Shown here: in pieces, positions 55,364 to 62,146 of the stretch
Layout: each line of letters starts with the position of its first letter
How positions within the stretch are numbered: the stretch's first letter is position 1
From: Paracoccaceae bacterium
GTDB taxonomy: Bacteria; Pseudomonadota; Alphaproteobacteria; Rhodobacterales; Rhodobacteraceae
Direction: 5' to 3'
Assembly: GCA_030697175.1 (NCBI GenBank)
Contig: JAUYQR010000011.1
Coordinates: 620,001-684,000 of the forward strand
Length of the DNA stretch: 64,000 bases
The notes under the pieces: generated by a model
What the model was told of the DNA's origin: nothing
Database searches by the model: none
What the model saw: the letters and a program-made list of their open reading frames with translations, nothing else
Translations under genes and position numbers: made by a program

Positions 55364-56038
55364 ATGGCGATGGCAGATCACGGCTTGAAGGGCGCGCTGG
55401 AGCTGACCGGGCCGGAGGCATGTCTGGCCTACTATCGGGACTGGGCCGCCAACTACGACAGCGGCTTTGCCGACGGGATGGAGTATCTGCTGCCCGCCCA
55501 TGTCGCGGCGGCCTTTCTGGGCAGCGGTGGCGCAGGGCCGGTGCTGGATGTGGGCGCAGGCACCGGGCTTCTGGCCGAACGGCTGCGCGGCATGGGGTTC
55601 AACGCCCCGATCGACGGGGTGGACTTTTCGCCCGAGATGCTGGCGCGGGCGGCGGAAAAGCAGGTCTACCGCGCCTTGGTGCAGGCTGACATCACCCGCC
55701 CGCTGGCGCTGCCACGGCAGTATCGCGGCATTGTCAGTTCCGGCACCTTCACCGCCGGGCATGTCGGGCCAGAGGCGCTGCCGAACCTGCTGGGCGTTGC
55801 CTTGCCCGGTGCGCAGGTGGCCCTGTCGGTCAACCGGCGGGTATGGGCCAGCGCCGGGTTCGACCGCGTGCTCGACGGGCTTTCGCAGACCGGGCTTTCG
55901 CAGACCGGGCTTTTGCAGACCGGGCGCATCGCCGACCTGCATCTGATCGAGGTCGAGGTCTATGGTGCCGCGGCCGCCGCCGTTGATGCCGATCACGCGG
56001 CGGACCGGGCGCTGATCGCCTTGTTCCGGGCGGTGTGA
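55364..56038 (+). CDS. Class I SAM-dependent methyltransferase with tandem peptide repeat
   Basis: The 224-aa product has motif I VLDVGAGTGLLAERLRGMGF and PIDGVDFSPEMLARAAEK. Near residues 172-186 is a triple pentapeptide LSQTG-LSQTG-LLQTG, encoded by three 15-bp tandem copies (55877-55921); a single copy probably fits the family. I chose ATG 55364; 55370 is also possible. No partner gene identifies the methyl acceptor. Confidence 0.82.
   Translation: MAMADHGLKGALELTGPEACLAYYRDWAANYDSGFADGMEYLLPAHVAAAFLGSGGAGPVLDVGAGTGLLAERLRGMGFNAPIDGVDFSPEMLARAAEKQVYRALVQADITRPLALPRQYRGIVSSGTFTAGHVGPEALPNLLGVALPGAQVALSVNRRVWASAGFDRVLDGLSQTGLSQTGLLQTGRIADLHLIEVEVYGAAAAAVDADHAADRALIALFRAV
55877..55924 (+). 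repeat. In-frame 15-bp tandem repeat in the methyltransferase gene
   Basis: There are three near-identical units GGGCTTTCGCAGACC (third with one C-to-T change) plus the start of a fourth. Unit length is a multiple of three, so the frame is kept and copy number could vary without breaking the protein. Confidence 0.9.
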
Positions 56039-56118
56039 TGCGGCCCCGTCATGACGGCGTCACTTGCGAACCGCTAGGCGTTCGGGCTTATATGCCCGAT
56101 CATATCGCAGGACCACCG

Positions 56119-57600
56119 ATGCAGGACGACGCCCAGACCGCCACCCTTTGCCCGCCACCCCGCGCCCCGGTAAGTTTTACCGATGCCAACGCAGCGGTGG
56201 CGCTGCTGGAGGAGATTTACAGCGAGGCGACCGCGTTCCTTGCCTGGCATTTCAGCGAGACGGTCACGAAGGGCCGCCCCGGTGCGCGGATCAGGGCGTT
56301 CTACCCCGAAATCCGGCTGAAGGTGACCAGCTTCGACAAGATCGACTCGCGCCTTTCGTTTGGCCATGTCTCGAGCCCCGGCACCTATGCCACGACCATC
56401 ACGCGCCCCGACCTCTTTCGCAGCTATCTGGTGCAGCAGATCGAGCTTCTGGTCGAAAACCACGGTGTGTCGGTAGAGATCGGGCCATCGTCGACGCCGA
56501 TCCCGGTGCATTTCGCGGTGGCGGGCAATCCGGACGTGTCGGTGCCGCAGGAAGGCGTGATGGACTTTTCGCTGCGCGACATCTTTGACGTGCCGGACCT
56601 TGCCACCACCAACGACGACATCGTGAACGGCATGATGACGCAATATGCCGATGGCTCGGCCCCCCTGGCGCCGTTCACCGCGCAGCGCGTGGATTACAGT
56701 CTGGCGCGGTTGACGCACTACACCGCCACCGACCCACGCCATTTCCAGAACCACGTTCTTTTTACCAACTACCAGTTCTACATCGAAGAGTTCGAGGCCT
56801 TTGCCCGCACCGCGCTGGCAGACCCGGCCAGTGGCTACACCGCTTTTGTCGCCACCGGGAACCAGGAGATCACCACGCCCGATGGCGTGCTTCTGCCCTT
56901 GACCAAGCTGCCGCAGATGCCGACCTATCACCTGAAGCGCGCCGATGGGCAGGGCATCACGCTGGTCAACATCGGTGTCGGCCCGTCGAACGCCAAGACC
57001 GCAACCGACCACATCGCCGTGCTGCGCCCGCACGCCTGGCTGATGGTGGGGCATTGCGCGGGCCTCAGGAACAGCCAGAGCCTTGGCGATTTCGTCCTCG
57101 CCCACGCCTACCTGCGCGACGATCACGTGCTGGACGACGATCTTCCCGTCTGGGTGCCGATCCCCGCGCTGGCCGAAATCCAGATCGCGCTGGAGCAGGC
57201 GGTGGCCGATGTCACCCAGCTTGAGGGCTACGAGCTGAAGCGCATCATGCGCACCGGCACCGTCGCCACCATCGACAACCGCAACTGGGAGCTGCGCGAC
57301 CAGTCCGGCCCGGTCCGCCGCCTGTCGCAATCGCGCGCCGTAGCGCTCGACATGGAGTCGGCCACCATCGCCGCCAACGGCTTTCGCTTCCGCGTTCCCT
57401 ACGGCACGCTCTTGTGCGTTTCCGACAAGCCCTTGCACGGCGAATTGAAGCTGCCCGGCATGGCATCCGAGTTCTACAAGACCCAGGTCAGCCGTCACCT
57501 CCAGATCGGCATCCGCGCGATGGAACGCCTGCGCGACACCCCGCTCAGCCGCCTTCACAGCCGAAAGTTGCGCAGTTTCGAGGAAACCGCCTTCCTCTGA
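56119..57600 (+). CDS. amn: AMP nucleosidase
   Basis: Amn splits AMP into adenine and ribose-5-phosphate. The 493-aa product has an N-terminal AMP nucleosidase domain and a C-terminal phosphorylase-like domain with VNIGVGPSNAKTATDHIA, WLMVGHCAGLRNSQ and ALDMESATIAANGFRFRVPYG. I chose ATG 56119, with AGGA 7 nt before it; an ATG at 56092 is possible. Length is usual for the family. Confidence 0.93.
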   Translation: MQDDAQTATLCPPPRAPVSFTDANAAVALLEEIYSEATAFLAWHFSETVTKGRPGARIRAFYPEIRLKVTSFDKIDSRLSFGHVSSPGTYATTITRPDLFRSYLVQQIELLVENHGVSVEIGPSSTPIPVHFAVAGNPDVSVPQEGVMDFSLRDIFDVPDLATTNDDIVNGMMTQYADGSAPLAPFTAQRVDYSLARLTHYTATDPRHFQNHVLFTNYQFYIEEFEAFARTALADPASGYTAFVATGNQEITTPDGVLLPLTKLPQMPTYHLKRADGQGITLVNIGVGPSNAKTATDHIAVLRPHAWLMVGHCAGLRNSQSLGDFVLAHAYLRDDHVLDDDLPVWVPIPALAEIQIALEQAVADVTQLEGYELKRIMRTGTVATIDNRNWELRDQSGPVRRLSQSRAVALDMESATIAANGFRFRVPYGTLLCVSDKPLHGELKLPGMASEFYKTQVSRHLQIGIRAMERLRDTPLSRLHSRKLRSFEETAFL

Positions 57601-57755
57601 CCCCGCGAAATGCGCGTTAAATCGGGGGACAGTTTCGGTTCGGGGTTGATTTCGGGCCGGAAACTGTGTGTTTGGGCGGTGGCCTCGTTTACGAGGGGGC
57701 CGTTGCCTGCGCTCGCGGGCCGGCTTTTGCAAATATAACCATAAAGGATGATCCA

Positions 57756-58043
57756 ATGTCCAAACCGATGACCAAGACGCAGCTTGTGGCCGCCGTGGCC
57801 GACGAAATGGGCGGCGACAAGAAGACCGCGTCTGCCGCACTGGATGCGATCGCCGCCGTCGTGGCGCGTGAAGTGGCCGCTGGCGGCGCGATCACGCTGC
57901 CCGGTCTGGGCAAGGTGGCCTGCAAGGCCCGCCCGGAACGTCAGGTGCGCAATCCCGCGACCGGCGAGACGATGATGAAGCCCGCCGACAAGCAGGTGAA
58001 GTTCGCCATCGCGAAGTCGCTGAAAGACATCGTCAACGGCTGA
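57756..58043 (+). CDS. HU-family DNA-binding protein
   Basis: The 95-aa histone-like protein has helices (MTKTQLVAAVADEMGGDKKTA), LPGLGKVACKARPERQVRNP and the arm/C-terminal part TGETMMKPADKQVKFAIAKSLKD. RNPATGE is the HU signature. AAAGGAT is 7 nt before the ATG. The 155-bp leader is unusually long for this region; an intrinsic terminator follows. It is a monocistronic unit. Confidence 0.92.
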   Translation: MSKPMTKTQLVAAVADEMGGDKKTASAALDAIAAVVAREVAAGGAITLPGLGKVACKARPERQVRNPATGETMMKPADKQVKFAIAKSLKDIVNG

Positions 58044-58071
58044 TCCTTGCCGCGAGGCATCGGACGTGGGA

Positions 58072-58094
58072 GGGTCGCCTTGGGCGGCCCTTTT
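58072..58094 (+). terminator. Intrinsic terminator after the HU gene
   Basis: An 8-bp stem GGGTCGCC / GGCGGCCC (one G-U pair) with a TTG loop is followed by TTTT. It lies 28 bp after the HU stop codon and just before the VOC gene. Confidence 0.8.
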
Positions 58095-58109
58095 GCATGG
58101 GTGGGTGGC

Positions 58110-58466
58110 ATGGCGCATGTGACCGGCATCGGCGGCATCTTCTTTCGCGCCCGCGATCCCGAAGCGCTGGCCGCTTGGTATCAGCGCCACCTCGGCATCG
58201 GCCCGCCCGGCACCTGGGCGCAGGACGCCGGCCCTGCCGTCTTTGCGCCCGTCAAGGCCGACACCGATTACTTCGCCGCCGACAGGCAATGGATGCTGAA
58301 CCTCCGGGTCACGGGTCTCGCCGATCTCATTGCCCGTCTCGCCGCCGCCGGCATCCCCGCCGAAACCCGCGCCGACTGGGATGGCGATGGCAGCTATGGC
58401 CATTTCGCCCGCATCCACGATCCCGAAGGCACCGCGATCGAGCTGTGGGAGCCGCCCGCGCCTTGA
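58110..58466 (+). CDS. VOC (glyoxalase/bleomycin resistance) family protein
   Basis: The 118-aa single-domain protein starts MAHVTGIGGIFFRARDPEAL and ends with IHDPEGTAIELWEPP, both typical VOC strands with the metal-ligand Glu. YQRHLGI is the usual helix. Function is unknown; small VOC proteins often detoxify. I chose ATG 58110 near GGGTGGGTGG. Confidence 0.82.
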   Translation: MAHVTGIGGIFFRARDPEALAAWYQRHLGIGPPGTWAQDAGPAVFAPVKADTDYFAADRQWMLNLRVTGLADLIARLAAAGIPAETRADWDGDGSYGHFARIHDPEGTAIELWEPPAP

Positions 58467-58492
58467 CCCATCCGGGCTGGGGCGATAGCCCC

Positions 58493-58531
58493 AAGGCACA
58501 GACCGGCAAGGCACAGACCGGCAAGGAACAG
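58493..58531 (+). repeat. Tandem 15-bp repeat at the ribosome site of the DMT gene
   Basis: Two exact copies of AAGGCACAGACCGGC plus a partial third (AAGGAACAG) end 2 nt before the ATG of the transporter. Each copy contributes an AAGG, so the repeat creates several possible ribosome sites; copy number could alter expression. Confidence 0.8.
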
Positions 58532-58533
58532 TC

Positions 58534-59424
58534 ATGGACATCCGCGCGATCCTGATGGGCACGGCCTTCGCGCTGATGTGGTCCTCGGCCTTTGCCACCG
58601 CGCGGGTGATCGTGGCCCACGCCCCACCGCTCGCCTCGCTGTGCCTGCGCTTCCTGATCTCGGGCCTTCTTGCCGTCGCCATCGCCCGCATCCTCGGCCA
58701 GGCATGGCGGCTGACCGGGCCGCAGGCGCGATCTGTCATCGTGTTCGGCCTGTGCCAGAATGCGCTCTACCTTGGCCTCAACTTCGTTGCGATGCAGACG
58801 GTCGAGGCGTCGCTGGCCGCCATCATCGCCGCCTCGATGCCGCTGATCGTGGCGCTGCTGGGCTGGGTGTTCCTGCGCCAGACGGTGCCGGCCTTGGGCG
58901 TCGCCGGGCTGGTTGTCGGCATGGCGGGCGTCGGCCTGATCATGGGCACGCGGATTTCTGGCGGTGCCGATCCCGTCGGCGTCGCCCTCTGCGTCGCGGG
59001 CGCGGTGGCGCTGGCCGTCGCCACGCTCACCCTGCGCGGGGCAACGGCAGGCGGCAACCTGCTGATGATCGTGGGCTTGCAGATGCTGGTCGGGTCGCTG
59101 GTCCTCGGTCTCGTTTCAGCCAGCACAGAGACGCTTTTCATCCGCTGGTCGCCCTCGCTGATCGCGGCCTTCGCCTACCAGATCCTGATCCCCGGCCTGA
59201 CCGCCACGCTGCTCTGGTTCTCATTGGTCGGCAGGATCGGCACGGTTCGCGCCTCGGCGTTCCACTTCCTCAACCCGTTCTTCGGCGTGTTGATCGCGGC
59301 GCTTCTCCTCGGCGAATCCATTCGCGCGCTCGACATGCTGGGCGTCGTCATCGTCATGGCCGGCATCCTTGCCGTGCAACTGGCGCGGATGCAGGGGGCG
59401 AAGGCCGAACCTCCGCCCGCCTGA
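58534..59424 (+). CDS. DMT-superfamily (EamA) transporter
   Basis: The 296-aa membrane protein has ten predicted membrane segments in two EamA repeats. It begins ILMGTAFALMWSSAFATARV, and the second repeat has NPFFGVLIAALLLGESIRAL. Such proteins export amino acids or metabolites. It ends 2 bp from the convergent GST gene. Confidence 0.88.
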   Translation: MDIRAILMGTAFALMWSSAFATARVIVAHAPPLASLCLRFLISGLLAVAIARILGQAWRLTGPQARSVIVFGLCQNALYLGLNFVAMQTVEASLAAIIAASMPLIVALLGWVFLRQTVPALGVAGLVVGMAGVGLIMGTRISGGADPVGVALCVAGAVALAVATLTLRGATAGGNLLMIVGLQMLVGSLVLGLVSASTETLFIRWSPSLIAAFAYQILIPGLTATLLWFSLVGRIGTVRASAFHFLNPFFGVLIAALLLGESIRALDMLGVVIVMAGILAVQLARMQGAKAEPPPA

Positions 59425-59426
59425 CG

Positions 59427-60047
59427 TCAGGCAGCGGTCTGGCCCGTATTGATGGCCGCATCCGCCTCCAGCGCCCTCTGCCGTGCGGGGCGTGCCATGC
59501 AGCGGGCCACCCAGTCCCGGATCACGGCGTCATCGGGCGCAAGATCCTTGAACCAGGCATAGGGCGAATGCACCAGAAGGTCGGCGGCGGAATATTGGTC
59601 GCCCATCAGCCACGGCCCCTTGTCCAGGGCTGCACGGATGCGCGCCGTCGCCTCCTCCGGTCCGCGAAAGGTTGCGGTCAGCGCCGGGTGCGACAGACCG
59701 GCATGGGCGTGAATCAGAACCGGCTCCAGCACGCCCTGGTACCACGTCAGCCAGCTTGCAAAGACGCCCCACTCCGGCGTGCCGGGTTTCGGTGACAGCC
59801 CGCTGTCGGGGAACAGCCCGCACAGGTGCAGCATGATCGCGCCGCGTTCGGTGATCACATGGCCATCATGCACCAGCGCCGGCACCTTGCCTTCGGGGTG
59901 CGGGTTGGCCGGGTCGCGGCGGCCCGACCCATCGAACCGCACGATGTCGACAAGGCGGGTGTCAACCCAGTCCTGTATCCGCATTTCTTCGATCAGCGCC
60001 AGAATCCCCGACGAGCGCGAGTTCGGCGAATGGATGAAGGTCAGCAT
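59427..60047 (-). CDS. Glutathione S-transferase family protein
   Basis: The 206-aa product has a thioredoxin-like N-terminus (MLTFIHSPNSRSSGILALIEE), GKVPALVHDGHVITERGAIM for glutathione contact, and a helical C-terminal domain (WLMGDQYSAADLLVHSPYAWF). AGGAG precedes ATG 60047. It is divergent from a WYL-type regulator by 73 bp, which may control it. Confidence 0.88.
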   Translation of the reverse strand: MLTFIHSPNSRSSGILALIEEMRIQDWVDTRLVDIVRFDGSGRRDPANPHPEGKVPALVHDGHVITERGAIMLHLCGLFPDSGLSPKPGTPEWGVFASWLTWYQGVLEPVLIHAHAGLSHPALTATFRGPEEATARIRAALDKGPWLMGDQYSAADLLVHSPYAWFKDLAPDDAVIRDWVARCMARPARQRALEADAAINTGQTAA

Positions 60048-60120
60048 GGTAAAATCTCCTTTTGCGTTTTCCATGCCATTAGGAATACTGAACCCCTCCT
60101 GCCAGAATCCGTCAGTAGAA

Positions 60121-60825
60121 ATGCCCCGCGCCGACCGCCTTTTCCGCCTTCTGACCGCGCTGCGGATGCTGCCGCAGCCGGTGACAGCCGCGCGTCTGGC
60201 CGAAGAAACCGGCGTCTCGGCGCGCACGCTTTACCGCGACATTGATGCCCTGCGCGCCGGCGGCGCCCTGATCGACGGCACGGCTGGCGTCGGCTACACC
60301 CTGACCGAAGACCCCGCCCTGCCGCCGCAGATGTTCACACGGCTGGAGGTGGAAGCACTGGTTCTGGGGTTGGCCGAGGTGCGGATGGCGGGCGACCCGG
60401 CCCTCGCCAAAGCTGCCGAAGCGGCACAGGCCAAGATCGTTGCCACTCTGCCCGAACGGGTGCAGCGGCAGGCCGTCCATTCGGTCTTGCAGACCTACCG
60501 CTTTGAAAAACGGCCGCCCGCACCGCCGCATCTGGCCACGGTGCGCGAGGCGGCGTGGGATGAACGCGCGCTCGACATCCGCTACCGCGACAAGGATGGC
60601 GCGCTGACCAACCGGCGCATCTGGCCCCTCAGCGTGGTGTTTCTGGACCGCGAGCTGATGTGCCTTGGCTGGTGCGGCCTGCGGCAGGATTTCCGCCGTT
60701 TCAAGCTGGGGATGATGGAGACGGTGACGCTCACTGACGAAAGTTTCCGCCCGCGCCGCGTGCCCTTGCTGCGCGAGTTTCTGGCGCGGATGCGGGCCGG
60801 ACCAACCCGCACGCCGCCCGCCTGA
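60121..60825 (+). CDS. YafY-type HTH/WYL-domain transcriptional regulator
   Basis: The 234-aa regulator has an N-terminal HTH_11 domain (ADRLFRLLTALRMLPQPVTA, SARTLYRDIDALRAGGALID) and a C-terminal WYL-like domain with IWPLSVVFLDRELMCLGWCGL, where WCxLR is typical. Divergent location from the GST gene suggests it regulates that promoter. It ends near the convergent aroC. Confidence 0.87.
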   Translation: MPRADRLFRLLTALRMLPQPVTAARLAEETGVSARTLYRDIDALRAGGALIDGTAGVGYTLTEDPALPPQMFTRLEVEALVLGLAEVRMAGDPALAKAAEAAQAKIVATLPERVQRQAVHSVLQTYRFEKRPPAPPHLATVREAAWDERALDIRYRDKDGALTNRRIWPLSVVFLDRELMCLGWCGLRQDFRRFKLGMMETVTLTDESFRPRRVPLLREFLARMRAGPTRTPPA

Positions 60826-60830
60826 AACCG

Positions 60831-60845
60831 TTAACAAACTCTTAA
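60831..60845. promoter_or_regulatory. CtrA-like full site between convergent genes
   Basis: TTAACAAACTCTTAA matches the alphaproteobacterial CtrA consensus TTAA-N7-TTAA exactly. It lies between the 3' ends of the WYL regulator and aroC, where no promoter is expected. It may be chance, or serve a small transcript. Confidence 0.4.
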
Positions 60846-60883
60846 GGGTGCAAACAAGCCCTTGATTTCGTGGGGTTCGAAAA

Positions 60884-60902
60884 ATGTCCCACCGTGGGAC
60901 AT
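60884..60902. promoter_or_regulatory. Perfect 19-bp palindrome at the aroC stop
   Basis: ATGTCCCAC-C-GTGGGACAT is a perfect palindrome with 9-bp arms and a single central base, so it fits a dimeric protein site better than a hairpin. It ends on the first base of the aroC stop triplet (60902-60904). No known operator is assigned. Confidence 0.55.
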
Positions 60903-62002
60903 CACCCGATCCGCCCCCTGACCCCCCCGGTCTGACCCCGATCAAGAAGCAGGTGGTCAAGGATCACGCAAGCCATCATCGCCTCGCCCACCGGCACCGC
61001 CCTGATCCCCACGCATGGATCATGCCGCCCCTTCGTGATCAGGTCCGTCTCCGCCCCGCCCGAGGTGATCGTCTGCCTCGACGTCAGGATCGAAGAGGTC
61101 GGCTTCACCGAAAACCGGCACACCACCGGCTGCCCGGTCGAGATGCCGCCAAGGATTCCCCCGGCATGGTTCGACAGATACTCCGGCCCCCCCGGCCCCA
61201 TCCTGATCTCGTCGGCATTCTCCACCCCCGTCAGACTGGCCGCCGCCATCCCCTCGCCGATCTCCACGCCCTTGACCGCGTTGATCGACATCATCGCCGA
61301 CGCAAGGTCGCTGTCGAGCTTGCCATACAGCGGCGCGCCCAAGCCAGCCGGCACACCCTCCGCCACCACCTCAATGATCGCCCCGACCGAGTTGTGGGAT
61401 TTCCTCAGCTCGTCCAGATACACCGCCCAATCGGCGGCGGCCTGCGGATCGGGCGTCCAGAACGGGTTGCGCTCGATCTCCGTCGCGTCGAACCGGCTGC
61501 GGTCAATCTGGTGCGGCCCCATCTGGACCATGTAGCCGGTGATCTTGACCGATGGCGCGAGGCATGCCAGCACCTTGCGGGCCACACCCCCCGCCGCCAC
61601 CCGCGCCGCGGTTTCGCGCGCCGACGACCGCCCGCCGCCGCGATAATCCCGAACTCCGTACTTCTGGTGATAGGTGATGTCCGCATGCCCCGGCCGGAAC
61701 GATTGCGCGATGTCGCCGTAATCCCTGGACCGCTGGTCGGTGTTTTCGATCGTCAACTGGATCGGCGTTCCGGTCGTCATGCCCTCGAACACGCCCGAAA
61801 GGATGCGAACCTCGTCCGCCTCCTGCCGCTGAGTGGTGAACTTGTTCTGGCCTGGTTTGCGCCGATCAAGCCAGGGCTGGATATCGGCTTCGGCAAGCGC
61901 GATGCCCGGTGGGCAGCCGTCGACGGTGCAGCCGATGGCCGGCCCGTGGCTTTCGCCCCAGGTGGTGACGCGGAAAAGGTGGCCGAAGGTGTTGAGGCTC
62001 AT
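60902..62002 (-). CDS. aroC: Chorismate synthase
   Basis: AroC makes chorismate from EPSP with reduced FMN. The 366-aa product has the signatures [18 protein letters not shown] near the N-terminus and [20 protein letters not shown]. Length is normal. The stop overlaps, as TGATG, the ATG of a 23-codon frame (60831-60902) of unknown meaning. The 144 bp upstream contain a repeat element. Confidence 0.96.
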   Translation of the reverse strand: MSLNTFGHLFRVTTWGESHGPAIGCTVDGCPPGIALAEADIQPWLDRRKPGQNKFTTQRQEADEVRILSGVFEGMTTGTPIQLTIENTDQRSRDYGDIAQSFRPGHADITYHQKYGVRDYRGGGRSSARETAARVAAGGVARKVLACLAPSVKITGYMVQMGPHQIDRSRFDATEIERNPFWTPDPQAAADWAVYLDELRKSHNSVGAIIEVVAEGVPAGLGAPLYGKLDSDLASAMMSINAVKGVEIGEGMAAASLTGVENADEIRMGPGGPEYLSNHAGGILGGISTGQPVVCRFSVKPTSSILTSRQTITSGGAETDLITKGRHDPCVGIRAVPVGEAMMACVILDHLLLDRGQTGGVRGRIG

Positions 62003-62085
62003 CGTTCGCTCCGTGGCTTCGTGCGAGGCATAAGCGATGCGGGGCGGGGGATAAATGGGAAACTGGTGGTCTGTGGGGCCAAGCG

Positions 62086-62139
62086 GCGGGGGGTTTCACA
62101 CCCCCCGCACCCCCCGTGGGCTATTTGGAGAAGAGGAAG
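62086..62139. repeat. Hairpin-TATTT intergenic repeat, copy 3
   Basis: The element has a 9-bp stem GCGGGGGGT-TTCAC-ACCCCCCGC, then CCCGTGGGCTATTT and a purine tail (GGAGAAGAGGAAG). It lies between aroC and the 3' end of the sulfatase gene, with the tail 7 bp from the sulfatase stop. The same orientation relative to a minus-strand gene end is seen for copy 2. Confidence 0.75.
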
Positions 62140-62146
62140 CCTGGGG

